This document shows, piece by piece, positions 1-6,332 of a stretch of 8,853 nucleotides of DNA (position 1 is the stretch's first letter; each line of letters starts with the position of its first letter). This DNA is from Sporosarcina sp. (GTDB lineage: Bacteria > Bacillota > Bacilli > Bacillales_A > Planococcaceae), in the NCBI GenBank assembly GCA_029263945.1, contig JARIDM010000038.1:1-8853 (forward strand), written 5' to 3'. A program made the translations under genes and the position numbers. Below the pieces are notes generated by a model. The model had not been told where the DNA came from, did not search any database, and saw only the letters and a list, made by a program, of their open reading frames with translations.

Positions 1-17
1 AATGAAAGAGTGGTACT

Positions 18-51
18 AAAAAGGTGCGAGGCATCTGTATCACCTAGCACC
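18..51 (-). terminator. Rho-independent terminator of the hydratase gene
   Basis: Read on the minus strand, GGTGC pairs with GCACC (plus positions 47-51 with 23-27). After one mismatch, AGG pairs with CCT around an 11-nt loop, and the hairpin is followed by five T (plus A18-A22). It lies 12 nt past the TAA stop of the hydratase gene, so it closes that single-gene unit. Confidence 0.85.
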
Positions 52-63
52 CTCCGAATACAT

Positions 64-837
64 TTAGGCCACAATTTCAACTGTCACTTCACCAAAGTGA
101 TCAAACACAGCTCGATATGTACCTATCTCCAAAGGTAAAGGTTGCATAAATGTACCTGAAGAAATAATCGTACCTTTTTTAATAACTTTCCCTTCTGAAG
201 CCAGTTGCTCATGAAGCCACTTAACTGCATTTAAAGGATTACCTAACACAAATGTTGATTGGCCAGTGGAAATCTGCTTCTCATTGTGAAACAAAGTGAC
301 ACCAATCTCATCCAATTTAAAGGCGTTGTCGATTTTTTGGGGTTCTCCAATGGCAACCATACCAGTTAAAGCATTGTCTATAATTAATTCTGGTACAGAA
401 ATATTTACATACCAGTTTTGGATACGACTATCTGGCAAATCGATACCAGGTGCTATTCTTGACTTTTCAATAATTTCATTTATATCCGCCACTAATGAGA
501 TGTCTTCTTTCGTAATGAAGACCAATTCAGCTTCTACACGCGGACTAAAAAACTCTTTTAAGGAAATCGTTTTAGTTGCCACAATGTCCTGATTCAAAAT
601 CATACCATATAAAGGGGTATTCGTTTTCATTTCTTTTTGAAAATCTGTATTGGTTAAGCTTACTTTATAACCGCTTATACTTCCACCTTGTTCTTTTCGT
701 TTTTCATGTATAAAAGCTTCTTGCACTTCATATAGTTCTTTTGCTGAGTGATACTGATTTGTTTGTATTGTTGCAATCGGTTCTTTTGTTCGATAAACAT
801 TCATTAATGTCGAGACTGTTTGTTGTCGTTCCCCCAT
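64..837 (-). CDS. 2-keto-4-pentenoate hydratase family protein (MhpD/HpaH-like)
   Basis: A 257-residue protein of the fumarylacetoacetase-like hydratase/decarboxylase family. Known members are cytosolic divalent-metal enzymes that hydrate 2-hydroxy-alkadienoates, or decarboxylate 4-oxalocrotonate, in meta-cleavage catabolism of aromatic compounds. Visible marks are PRVEAELVF at 99-107, with metal-ligand glutamates E102 and E104; an IDLPDSRI segment at 132-139, where relatives usually have E-I-V-D-S-R; GNPLNAVKWL at 199-208; and ISSGTFMQPLPL at 225-236. Length is normal for the family. The ATG at 837 is chosen because AAAGGAG lies 10 nt upstream. An in-frame ATG at 873 would fall between the -10 box and the expected transcription start. 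No other aromatic-catabolism gene is adjacent, so the true substrate is open. The third metal-ligand position appears to be Asp (D133) rather than Glu. The family call is firm; the reaction is inferred. Confidence 0.85.
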   Translation of the reverse strand: MGERQQTVSTLMNVYRTKEPIATIQTNQYHSAKELYEVQEAFIHEKRKEQGGSISGYKVSLTNTDFQKEMKTNTPLYGMILNQDIVATKTISLKEFFSPRVEAELVFITKEDISLVADINEIIEKSRIAPGIDLPDSRIQNWYVNISVPELIIDNALTGMVAIGEPQKIDNAFKLDEIGVTLFHNEKQISTGQSTFVLGNPLNAVKWLHEQLASEGKVIKKGTIISSGTFMQPLPLEIGTYRAVFDHFGEVTVEIVA

Positions 838-874
838 GATGTTTACACTCCTTTTACAATAAATACCTCTCATT

Positions 875-883
875 ATTATATCA
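875..883 (-). promoter_or_regulatory. Extended -10 promoter of the hydratase gene
   Basis: The minus strand carries TGATATAAT: a perfect TATAAT (plus 875-880) preceded by the TGn extension. No good -35 is present at 16-18 bp, which fits an extended -10 promoter. The expected start is near 868, giving a leader of about 30 nt that includes the AAAGGAG site. This argues against translation from the upstream ATG at 873. Confidence 0.6.
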
Positions 884-956
884 TAACCTTACTGCTAAAT
901 GCCTCATAACACAAATTGCTGACATATAAAATCGTATTTTACGGAGGAGGATAATC

Positions 957-1715
957 ATGAAAATCTATGCACACCGTGGTTCGTCAGGAACACATCCAGA
1001 AAATACACGAGCAGCCTTTAAACATGCTGCAAACTTGCCTATTTTCGGCGTTGAATTCGACGTTCATCTAACAAAAGACGGAGAACTTGTTGTGATTCAT
1101 GACGAAAAGATTAACAGAACATCTAATGGCAAAGGGTATATTAAAGATTTTACACTTGCTGAATTAAAAACCTATGATTTCGGCTCTTGGTTTTCGCATA
1201 AATTCAAAGAAGAAAAAATCCCTTCTTTAAGTGAAGTACTAAACGTTTATTTAACTACAGAACACCATATAAATATCGAACTCAAAACAGATGTGATTCA
1301 GTATGAAGGCATAGTCCAAAAACTCGTCCAACTCCTCCATTCATTTGAACTTCAGTCGCGAGTTGTTATTTCTTCATTTAATCACGACACCCTTCGCGAA
1401 GTAAAAAAACTTGCACCGCATATCGAAACGGCAACACTTTCTATGAAAGAATTTGCAGATCCTTTTGCATACGTACAAGCCATTCCAGCAGATGCCTTAC
1501 ACGTTTCCTTAAAGACAGCACTCCGTCCATCGACAGAAAAAGTCATTCGTCAAGGATATCCAGTTCGTGTATTTACGGTGAATAAAACGAAGCCTATTGA
1601 ACGTTTACAAGAAATCGGCGTTTCTGCTATTTTTACAGATTATCCTGATAAAATGTACAAATACTTGAATCATCGTAAGATTACACGCAAGTTTCTTCAA
1701 CTATTTGATCATTAA
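957..1715 (+). CDS. Glycerophosphodiester phosphodiesterase (GDPD family, cytosolic)
   Basis: A 252-residue protein covering a complete GDPD TIM-barrel domain. The family hydrolyses glycerophosphodiesters, the products of phospholipid deacylation, to sn-glycerol 3-phosphate and an alcohol. Motifs seen are HRGSSGTHPENT at 6-17 with catalytic H6 and R7; EFDVHLTKDG at 33-42 with metal ligands E33 and D35; VIHDE at 46-50 with the second catalytic histidine H48; INIELK at 105-110 with E108; and a C-terminal FTDYPDK at 226-232. There is no signal peptide, so it should act in the cytosol like UgpQ/YhdW-type enzymes rather than secreted GlpQ. The start is supported by GGAGGAGG at 943-950, 6 nt before the ATG. 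It is a single gene, divergent from the hydratase and closed by its own terminator. No glycerol 3-phosphate transport or metabolism gene is adjacent. Confidence 0.93.
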   Translation: MKIYAHRGSSGTHPENTRAAFKHAANLPIFGVEFDVHLTKDGELVVIHDEKINRTSNGKGYIKDFTLAELKTYDFGSWFSHKFKEEKIPSLSEVLNVYLTTEHHINIELKTDVIQYEGIVQKLVQLLHSFELQSRVVISSFNHDTLREVKKLAPHIETATLSMKEFADPFAYVQAIPADALHVSLKTALRPSTEKVIRQGYPVRVFTVNKTKPIERLQEIGVSAIFTDYPDKMYKYLNHRKITRKFLQLFDH

Positions 1716-1724
1716 TTCAAAATA

Positions 1725-1763
1725 AAAAAGAAGCCAAGCAGTTGACCTGCTCAGCTTCTTTTT
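1725..1763. terminator. Bidirectional terminator between the GDPD and YIP1 genes
   Basis: AAAAAGAAGC (1725-1734) pairs with GCTTCTTTTT (1754-1763). A two-mismatch interruption follows, then AGCAG pairs with CTGCT around the loop TTGAC. T runs are present in both readings: plus T1759-T1763, and A1724-A1729 read from the other strand. It sits 10 nt after the GDPD stop and 15 nt past the YIP1 stop, so it can end both convergent transcripts. Confidence 0.9.
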
Positions 1764-1777
1764 CGTTTTTATACCCG

Positions 1778-2404
1778 CTAGATTACCGCGATTAAAGCGA
1801 AAACAAGAATGAAGAGAATAATGGATGGTAAAACAAACGTTAATAAACCCTTCCACGAAGAAAAACGATGCACTTCTGCAATTCCTTTAATCAAGATAAA
1901 GAGACTCCAAATCGAGAAAACTACTGAGATTGTCGAAGAAAACAGCAACCAAAACGATTTAAATAACGATAATTCACTATCCATAAATAATTCTTTTCCA
2001 ATGAAAAGAATATCCAATAGATATAAGAGGCTTGAAATCGCAAGTGGTATATAAGAAATAGCGATTGCGACTTTCATCTCTTCATAAGAACCTATACCAC
2101 CAACCCACTTGCCAATAAAAGTCATCAAGCCAGCTAATATCCACCAGCCTACGACACCTACAACTGCTCCGCCAAATAGACTTATAAGCAAAATCGTGAC
2201 AAAAGGCAATGAATCCCCCATATTATCAGCAACTGCGCCATCTAAAACTCTCAAAACCCCAGCAATGATCACTAAAATGTATAAGAGCCGTGTTTTTTTA
2301 AAAGTAATTGCAGAACGAACCGTTTTTTTGGGGGAACTCCACACAGTCTTCCATGGATTGTTTTCCATTATTCCTTCGAGCTCGCCTTCATATGTATTTC
2401 TCAT
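1778..2404 (-). CDS. YIP1-family integral membrane protein
   Basis: A 208-residue polytopic membrane protein. The N-terminus (NPWKTVWSSPKKTVR, 15-30) resembles the cytosolic entry of YIP1-domain proteins. About five hydrophobic segments follow, near 39-58, 67-98, 111-136, 148-173 and 184-208. Between the second and third, GKWVGGIGSYEEMKVAIAIS (98-117) is the typical YIP1 feature: a GG turn, then an acidic-basic stretch leading into the next helix. Bacterial members have no well-defined biochemical role; eukaryotic YIP1 proteins act in membrane traffic. The start at 2404 has AAAGGAG at 9 nt. The later methionine at residue 13 has AAGG only about 4 nt away and is less likely. It follows the GNAT gene by 71 nt with no terminator between, so it may be the distal gene of that unit, although its function does not obviously match. 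The family call is good; the role is unknown. Confidence 0.8.
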   Translation of the reverse strand: MRNTYEGELEGIMENNPWKTVWSSPKKTVRSAITFKKTRLLYILVIIAGVLRVLDGAVADNMGDSLPFVTILLISLFGGAVVGVVGWWILAGLMTFIGKWVGGIGSYEEMKVAIAISYIPLAISSLLYLLDILFIGKELFMDSELSLFKSFWLLFSSTISVVFSIWSLFILIKGIAEVHRFSSWKGLLTFVLPSIILFILVFALIAVI

Positions 2405-2475
2405 TTATCCAAACTCCTTTATTCCTATATGCGTATAGAACGTTTAACTTCACACATAGTTACAGTCCTAGCACC

Positions 2476-3153
2476 TTATTTTTCAAAATGAACATACCAT
2501 TCTTCTTCAACTTTTTCTATACTTGTGCCTATCCAACCTTCTTTGAAAAGATGCTGTTGCTGTTTTGTATCTTGCATTTGAACCTTACGCTGCTGTGAGC
2601 ATTCATTGTCTGTTTGAGATTTCTCGCAGTCCTTTATCAAAATATAGCGAAGCATATCCGCATACTTCTCTTTAAGCGCTACAATTTGTAAGCCTTGCGT
2701 AAACTTATCTTGTAAACTCGGGATGTTAAAAGGGGCAACTGTCGCACAAATATAACGATAGCGTTGTACGCTTGTGTTCTCCAAAATAACTTTTCCAAGT
2801 AACACCTGCAACCCATTGCCGCGAAATGATGGTTTGACATTCGTTATTTCTGAATAGATGACAGATGTCCATTCACTCTCTGCTAACCCTGCATCTTTAC
2901 CTAAGTGTTCGTTGTCTATTTCTGGTTCTAACATGGCCCGGAATGCGATTAATTCATCTTCAAAATAAGCGCCAATCATGAGTCCTTTACCGTTGAGAAT
3001 GTGCGCAAACTCTTCACGGGAGAGTGGTTGTAAAGCATTGACTGATGTCAACGAAGCAATTACTTCTTCTTGAAGTGATTTCACCTCATCTATTTGAGCG
3101 GTAGTTAACGTTTTAACTTCAATTTTCCGGCCATTTTTCAACGTGTACTTCAT
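2476..3153 (-). CDS. GNAT-family N-acyltransferase, coupled to the enolase-superfamily gene
   Basis: A 225-residue GNAT-fold protein. These enzymes move an acyl group from acyl-CoA to an amine. The central part fits: a beta strand MIGAYFEDELIAFRAML (59-75) and the CoA-pyrophosphate loop with strand and helix NVKPSFRGNGLQVLLGKVI (105-123), with R111-G112-N113-G114 in the P-loop position. Strand YRYICATVAP (132-141) and NIPSL (143-147) correspond to the later acyl-CoA motif. The C-terminal 55 residues are polar, holding a Q-rich stretch and a terminal beta-like WYVHFEK, and are not typical GNAT core. The ATG lies in ATGA overlapping the upstream TGA, and AAAGGTGG precedes it at about 4 nt, which indicates translational coupling. 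The acceptor substrate is unknown; the partner gene suggests an amino acid, peptide or related acid. GNAT assignment is fairly sure, substrate not. Confidence 0.78.
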   Translation of the reverse strand: MKYTLKNGRKIEVKTLTTAQIDEVKSLQEEVIASLTSVNALQPLSREEFAHILNGKGLMIGAYFEDELIAFRAMLEPEIDNEHLGKDAGLAESEWTSVIYSEITNVKPSFRGNGLQVLLGKVILENTSVQRYRYICATVAPFNIPSLQDKFTQGLQIVALKEKYADMLRYILIKDCEKSQTDNECSQQRKVQMQDTKQQQHLFKEGWIGTSIEKVEEEWYVHFEK

Positions 3154-4268
3154 ATAACCACCTTTTCTGAAAACACGGTGAGTTTACGTAACACCGCTTC
3201 ATCGACTTCAATACCTAAACCTGGTGCTTCATTCAAGCGAATAAAAGGCACATCATATAGTAAGTTACCAATATCCTCACTAAATTTCAGTGGACCTGTT
3301 AATTCTACGCTCGTCATTACTTTTTTAGAAAACGCAACGTGGAATCCTGCCGCAGATCCAACCGATGACTCAACCATTGAACCTACTTGACATTCAATGC
3401 CAGCCATCTCAGCCATATGTGCAAGTTTGGTGGCTGGATAAATCCCCCCACATTTCATTAACTTAATATTCACTTTGTCCGCTGCACGCTTTGCAATGAT
3501 CTCACGCATATCACGCATACCGCGAAGCCCTTCATCAATCATAACAGGCACGGATGTTTTGGCTTTCACTTCCACCATGCCATCAATGTCATCCGCAGAC
3601 ACGGGTTGTTCAATCCAGTCCAGCGAACAATGCGCTAATTTACGCATCCCCTGTAATGTAGTTGCACTATTCTTCCAGCCTTGGTTTACGTCTACTCGAA
3701 TTGCAATGTCCTCACCCACTCGTTCGCGAACCGCCTCGATTCGACGCACATCTTCCATTACTTCCGTACCGACTTTCATCTTCATTGAACGGTATCCTGC
3801 GCGGACTTTCTCTTCCGCTTCATCCGCCATTTCCTCAGGTGTACCAATACTTAAAACATGTGTAATCGGGAATTCCTTATGGTATCTTCCTCCAAGAAGG
3901 TCATAAACAGGAACCCCGAGACTTTTTCCTACTGCGTCGTAACAAGCAATATCTAATGCTGCTTTTGCAGTAGGGACTCCGTAAATCGTACGGTTCATGA
4001 TTTCATGAATACGCTCCATATTTCTTGGATTCTCGCCGAGAAGTTTCGGTGCAAGGGTATTTTTCAACACGGCAAACAAACTTTCAAAGCTCTCCCCAGT
4101 TACATGATCATCCGCGACACCTTCGCCGTATCCCACATGACCTGTATCAGTCGTTAACTTTACAATAATAGACGGCATGTAATCATAAGATGCATAGCTA
4201 ATTACAAAAGGCTCATAGAGCGGTAAATGAATCGCAAAAATTTCAAGCTCAATAATTTTCATCTTCAT
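3150..4268 (-). CDS. Mandelate racemase/muconate lactonizing enzyme family protein (enolase superfamily, Lys-Lys type)
   Basis: A 372-residue protein with the two-domain enolase-superfamily layout: an N-terminal capping domain (about 1-125) and a TIM barrel. All catalytic elements of the MLE subgroup are visible: KMK at 163-165 with K165 as one acid/base; metal ligands D193 (RVDVNQGW), E220 (WIEQP) and D245 (MIDEG); and the second lysine K269 (NIKLMKCGG). Such enzymes abstract an alpha proton from a carboxylate and then racemise, cycloisomerise or dehydrate. After barrel strand 8 (GSMVESSVG, 297-304) comes VELTGPLKF (321-329). This resembles the E-L-x-G-P-L of muconate cycloisomerases rather than the D-x-D of dipeptide epimerases. 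Two ATGs compete: 4268 (AAAGGAG at 5 nt) and 4262 (11 nt). It is first in a unit with the overlapping GNAT gene. The substrate cannot be deduced. Confidence 0.88.
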   Translation of the reverse strand: MKMKIIELEIFAIHLPLYEPFVISYASYDYMPSIIVKLTTDTGHVGYGEGVADDHVTGESFESLFAVLKNTLAPKLLGENPRNMERIHEIMNRTIYGVPTAKAALDIACYDAVGKSLGVPVYDLLGGRYHKEFPITHVLSIGTPEEMADEAEEKVRAGYRSMKMKVGTEVMEDVRRIEAVRERVGEDIAIRVDVNQGWKNSATTLQGMRKLAHCSLDWIEQPVSADDIDGMVEVKAKTSVPVMIDEGLRGMRDMREIIAKRAADKVNIKLMKCGGIYPATKLAHMAEMAGIECQVGSMVESSVGSAAGFHVAFSKKVMTSVELTGPLKFSEDIGNLLYDVPFIRLNEAPGLGIEVDEAVLRKLTVFSEKVVI

Positions 4269-4353
4269 CGAAACTCCTTTATATCAATCAATTTCATAAT
4301 AGGATTTTATTGCGACTCGTCCACAAAATCGACTCCTATATAGTCATCTTTTA

Positions 4354-4359
4354 ATTATA
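4354..4359 (-). promoter_or_regulatory. -10 box of the enolase-superfamily/GNAT unit
   Basis: The minus strand has a perfect TATAAT here, about 86 nt before the start codon, giving an expected transcription start near 4347. No convincing -35 lies 16-18 bp upstream (TTAGCT at 18 bp is poor). The roughly 80-nt leader holds a weak inverted repeat: TAGG-ATTTT against AAAAT-CCTA with a 5-nt bulge, between about 4300 and 4338. This may or may not matter. Confidence 0.4.
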
Positions 4360-4418
4360 ACACCGCGATATACACGTAGCTAATTAATGGAGTCTTCCTT
4401 CAGGGGATGACAGATTTC

Positions 4419-4446
4419 TAGAGATGTATCTTTTTATGTATATATT
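4419..4446 (+). promoter_or_regulatory. Candidate SigA-type promoter of the LysM-3D gene
   Basis: TAGAGA (4 of 6 to TTGACA) and TATATT (5 of 6 to TATAAT) are separated by 16 bp. Transcription would start near 4453, leaving a structured leader of about 118 nt. The -35 is weak and other placements are possible. Confidence 0.35.
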
Positions 4447-4481
4447 CTAGCAGTCATGGTTACTACTACCGATAGAGGCTC

Positions 4482-4513
4482 ATTCCCTCTCGCGAAGGGA
4501 ACCCTTTGGGAAT
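4482..4513 (+). promoter_or_regulatory. Leader with two mutually exclusive hairpins before the LysM-3D gene
   Basis: TTCCCT (4483-4488) can pair with AGGGAA (4496-4501) over a 7-nt loop. Alternatively, ATTCCC (4482-4487) can pair with GGGAAT (4508-4513), enclosing an AAGG/CCTT hairpin (4495-4498 with 4503-4506). A third option pairs AGAGG with CCTCT around 4474-4490. There is no T run, so none of these is a simple terminator. Their position suggests, but does not show, regulation in the leader. Confidence 0.35.
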
Positions 4514-4570
4514 ATGAAAATGTTGAATTGTGTTTATGAAACATTACAAACAAGGAGGAACTTTAATTCT

Positions 4571-5377
4571 ATGAAGAACTATATCATCGTCGCCATAGCG
4601 GTTGTGGCCGTTTCAATGGGCGCATTTAGTGGACAAGTTGCTGCATCAACCCCTTCCGCACATACGGTTTTAGCTGGGGATACATTATGGGATATCGCAC
4701 AAGACAATCATATTAGCGTGGAAGATTTACTTAATTGGAATGCGTTGGACTCGAGTCTAATCTTCCCAGAGCAGGAACTAAAGATTCAAGGGAACATAGA
4801 GACATATACAATTCAAAAAGGAGATACCCTCTCTGAAATTGCAAAAAAACATGAAATCGAGTTGTCAGACTTGATGCAATGGAATGAGATTTCAGGACAC
4901 CTTATTTTTCCTGGAGATCAAGTTGTCTTGGAAGAAGGGAAACTTCCTGCATTTAAGGCAACGGAACAAGTAAAGTCTCCTCAAGCAACAAGTGGAAGCA
5001 CAGTTAAAGCTGCACCCAAAACTGTCAGTGAGCAAAATCCTGTGACAACACCTACGCCTAAAGTACCTGCAGCAAGTTCATCATCTGGGAAAGAAATGTC
5101 TGTAACAGCAACGGCTTATACCGCATACTGCGCTGGTTGTTCTGGTACGACTTATACCGGGATTAATTTACGAGCCAATCCAAATCAAAAAGTGATTGCA
5201 GTAGATCCTTCCGTCATTCCCCTCGGCTCTCGCGTTTGGGTAGAAGGATACGGCGAAGCGATCGCAGGTGATATTGGTGGTGCGATAAAAGGGAATATTA
5301 TTGACGTGTTTCTTGAGAACCAGCAAGATGCACTTAACTGGGGACGTAAAACAATCACCATCAAAATCCTAGACTAA
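4571..5377 (+). CDS. Secreted LysM-LysM-3D domain cell-wall protein (YocH-like)
   Basis: A 268-residue exported protein. Residues 1-25 are a signal peptide: K2, a hydrophobic core IIVAIAVVAVSMGAF, and likely cleavage after QVAA or nearby. LysM repeats follow at about 31-72 (VLAGDTLWDIA start) and 79-120 (IQKGDTLSEIA start), which bind peptidoglycan. A Ser/Thr/Pro-rich linker spans about 121-175. A C-terminal 3D domain (176-266) carries the three aspartates D212 (AVDPSVIPLG), D234 (AGDIGG) and D245 (NIIDVF). It is the double-psi barrel related to MltA-type lytic transglycosylases, so a role in peptidoglycan cleavage or remodelling is likely. C187 and C190 form a CxxC at the domain start. Residue 235 is Ile where Thr is usual. 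The start is set by the signal peptide; AAGGAGG at 4552-4558 is 12 nt away, somewhat long. An in-frame ATG at 4514 would add 19 residues but lacks a ribosome site. B. subtilis yocH is WalRK-controlled; no clear WalR box is seen here. Confidence 0.9.
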   Translation: MKNYIIVAIAVVAVSMGAFSGQVAASTPSAHTVLAGDTLWDIAQDNHISVEDLLNWNALDSSLIFPEQELKIQGNIETYTIQKGDTLSEIAKKHEIELSDLMQWNEISGHLIFPGDQVVLEEGKLPAFKATEQVKSPQATSGSTVKAAPKTVSEQNPVTTPTPKVPAASSSSGKEMSVTATAYTAYCAGCSGTTYTGINLRANPNQKVIAVDPSVIPLGSRVWVEGYGEAIAGDIGGAIKGNIIDVFLENQQDALNWGRKTITIKILD

Positions 5378-5393
5378 TCTTCGTAACCCATTT

Positions 5394-5432
5394 AACACGA
5401 GTGGACTCTTTAATGAGTTTACTCGTGTTTTT
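5394..5432 (+). terminator. Rho-independent terminator of the LysM-3D gene
   Basis: AACACGAGT (5394-5402) pairs with ACTCGTGTT (5421-5429). Two G-T wobbles and ACTC/GAGT extend the stem to 15 bp around the loop TTTAAT, and T5428-T5432 follow. It begins 17 nt after the stop codon, so the serine protease gene downstream probably needs its own promoter. Confidence 0.9.
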
Positions 5433-5467
5433 AATGTTCTACCAGATGCTTTCAAACTCCCTTTAAC

Positions 5468-5501
5468 CTTTTAATGTTATCATTAAAGGAGCGCCTTTAA
5501 T
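5468..5501 (+). promoter_or_regulatory. Shine-Dalgarno sequence inside two alternative hairpins
   Basis: The protease ribosome site AAAGGAG (5485-5491) lies in an inverted repeat directly before the ATG. ATTAAAGG (5482-5489) pairs perfectly with CCTTTAAT (5494-5501) over loop AGCG. The same segment also pairs with an upstream arm: CTTTTAATG (5468-5476) with CATTAAAGG (5481-5489), 9 bp with one G-T, loop TTAT. Both structures bury the AAAGG core, so translation may be conditional. It could instead be a DNA operator; the transcription start is not known. Confidence 0.55.
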
Positions 5502-6332
5502 ATGACGGTGAATAATAGGATGTGTTTACAAATGACTGACGAAGATAATCATGACATTGAAGAAGAATTCACAGACCAAGCGTGGGATGAACTTGTTTTA
5601 GAAGCGCAGCGTGAAGCACTATTAAAAGCGCGTGAGGATAAAGTAAATCCAAAAACAAAGCGACCTTTCCCACGCTGGATGTTTTGGGTTATGGCGATCG
5701 TCATGTTAATCAGTACGTTTTCAGTAACCGTTGAAACTTACTCTATTCCTGCCATTGAGTTTTTAAAAACTTCTGCTAAACTTTCTACAAATCAAGAAAT
5801 TGCTGCCTATAAAAAAGCAGTTGTCGTTATTACAAATGATGATCGTAAAGGAACGGGTTTTTCCATGACAAAGGACGGAGAAATTTTAACGAACTATCAT
5901 GTCGTAGAAGGGAATAATCAAGTAACTGTTACCTTCCCTAACGAAGGCCGTTTCACTGCAAAAGTAGTGCATACATATCCCGCCATTGACCTTGCAGTAC
6001 TCGAAATTAATGGCACTGATTTTCCGTTTTTAACACTCGCAGATAAGATGACTTTTACTGAAAAGGAACCCATCTACTTCATTGGTAATCCGCTAAACTT
6101 TAACGGCATTGCGAACGAAGGCACTCTGATTGACTACACAGAACTCAACGATTGGAACAAAGAAGTAATGATGATTAAAGCACCTGTTTACCGAGGGAAT
6201 AGTGGAAGCCCCGTACTCAATAAAAAAGGTGAAGTGATTGGCGTTGTCTTCGCGACATTAAATCATGAGTCACACGGAAAAGTCGGGTTATTTGTTCCTA
6301 TTGATTATTATCACGAGATGCAAGCAAAGTGA
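5502..6332 (+). CDS. Membrane-anchored trypsin-like serine protease (S1C/HtrA-like, no PDZ domain)
   Basis: A 276-residue protein. Residues 1-57 are a hydrophilic, acidic, probably cytosolic segment ending in basic residues (KTKRPFPR). One transmembrane helix follows at about 59-77, and then an extracellular trypsin-like domain from about 100 to the end. The catalytic triad is complete: H133 (TNYHVVEG), D163 (AIDLAVLEI) and S234 (YRGNSGSPV). Late strands GEVIGVVFA (243-251) and GLFVPIDYY (262-270) complete the fold. There is no room for a PDZ domain, unlike HtrA/DegP, so substrate choice and activation must differ. Relatives are often listed as S1C or trypsin-like peptidase-domain proteins, thought to act in envelope protein quality control. 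The start at 5502 has AAAGGAG at 10 nt; later in-frame ATGs at 5520 and 5532 lack a ribosome site. It stands alone between terminators. Confidence 0.88.
   Translation: MTVNNRMCLQMTDEDNHDIEEEFTDQAWDELVLEAQREALLKAREDKVNPKTKRPFPRWMFWVMAIVMLISTFSVTVETYSIPAIEFLKTSAKLSTNQEIAAYKKAVVVITNDDRKGTGFSMTKDGEILTNYHVVEGNNQVTVTFPNEGRFTAKVVHTYPAIDLAVLEINGTDFPFLTLADKMTFTEKEPIYFIGNPLNFNGIANEGTLIDYTELNDWNKEVMMIKAPVYRGNSGSPVLNKKGEVIGVVFATLNHESHGKVGLFVPIDYYHEMQAK

Larger units (their letters stand above)
4269..4570. other. Divergent intergenic region of about 300 bases
   Basis: This stretch separates the starts of the enolase-superfamily gene and the LysM-3D gene. It holds the minus-strand -10 at 4354-4359; a candidate plus-strand promoter TAGAGA (4419-4424), 16 bp, TATATT (4441-4446); GC-rich leader hairpins at 4482-4513; a small TGTTT-ATG-AAACA hairpin at 4531-4543; and the LysM-3D ribosome binding site at 4552-4558. 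An open frame from 4514 runs into the LysM-3D gene, but its ATG has no proper ribosome binding site. I see no separate gene, tRNA or known riboswitch signature. Confidence 0.6.

Noticed and set aside
838..873. N-terminal extension of the hydratase from the ATG at 873
   Set aside because: It has no ribosome binding site and lies between the extended -10 box and the expected transcription start; the ATG at 837 has AAAGGAG at 10 nt.
2109..2598. Plus-strand open frames opposite the YIP1 and GNAT genes
   Set aside because: They lie antisense to well-supported genes, have no ribosome sites, and their composition is that of complementary-strand shadows.
3150..4268. Annotating the enolase-superfamily gene as dipeptide epimerase or N-succinylamino acid racemase
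   Set aside because: The D-x-D expected of dipeptide epimerases after barrel strand 8 is replaced by E-L-T, and the racemase signature in that region is absent; only the family level is safe.
4474..4513. c-di-AMP (ydaO/yuaA) riboswitch ahead of the wall-hydrolase gene
   Set aside because: The conserved core sequences of that riboswitch are not visible; only generic G/C-rich stems are present.
4526..4550. Possible WalR box before the LysM-3D gene (TGTAAT on the minus strand)
   Set aside because: Only one half-site fits; the second half at 5 nt spacing is ATAAAC, and the site lies in the transcribed leader.
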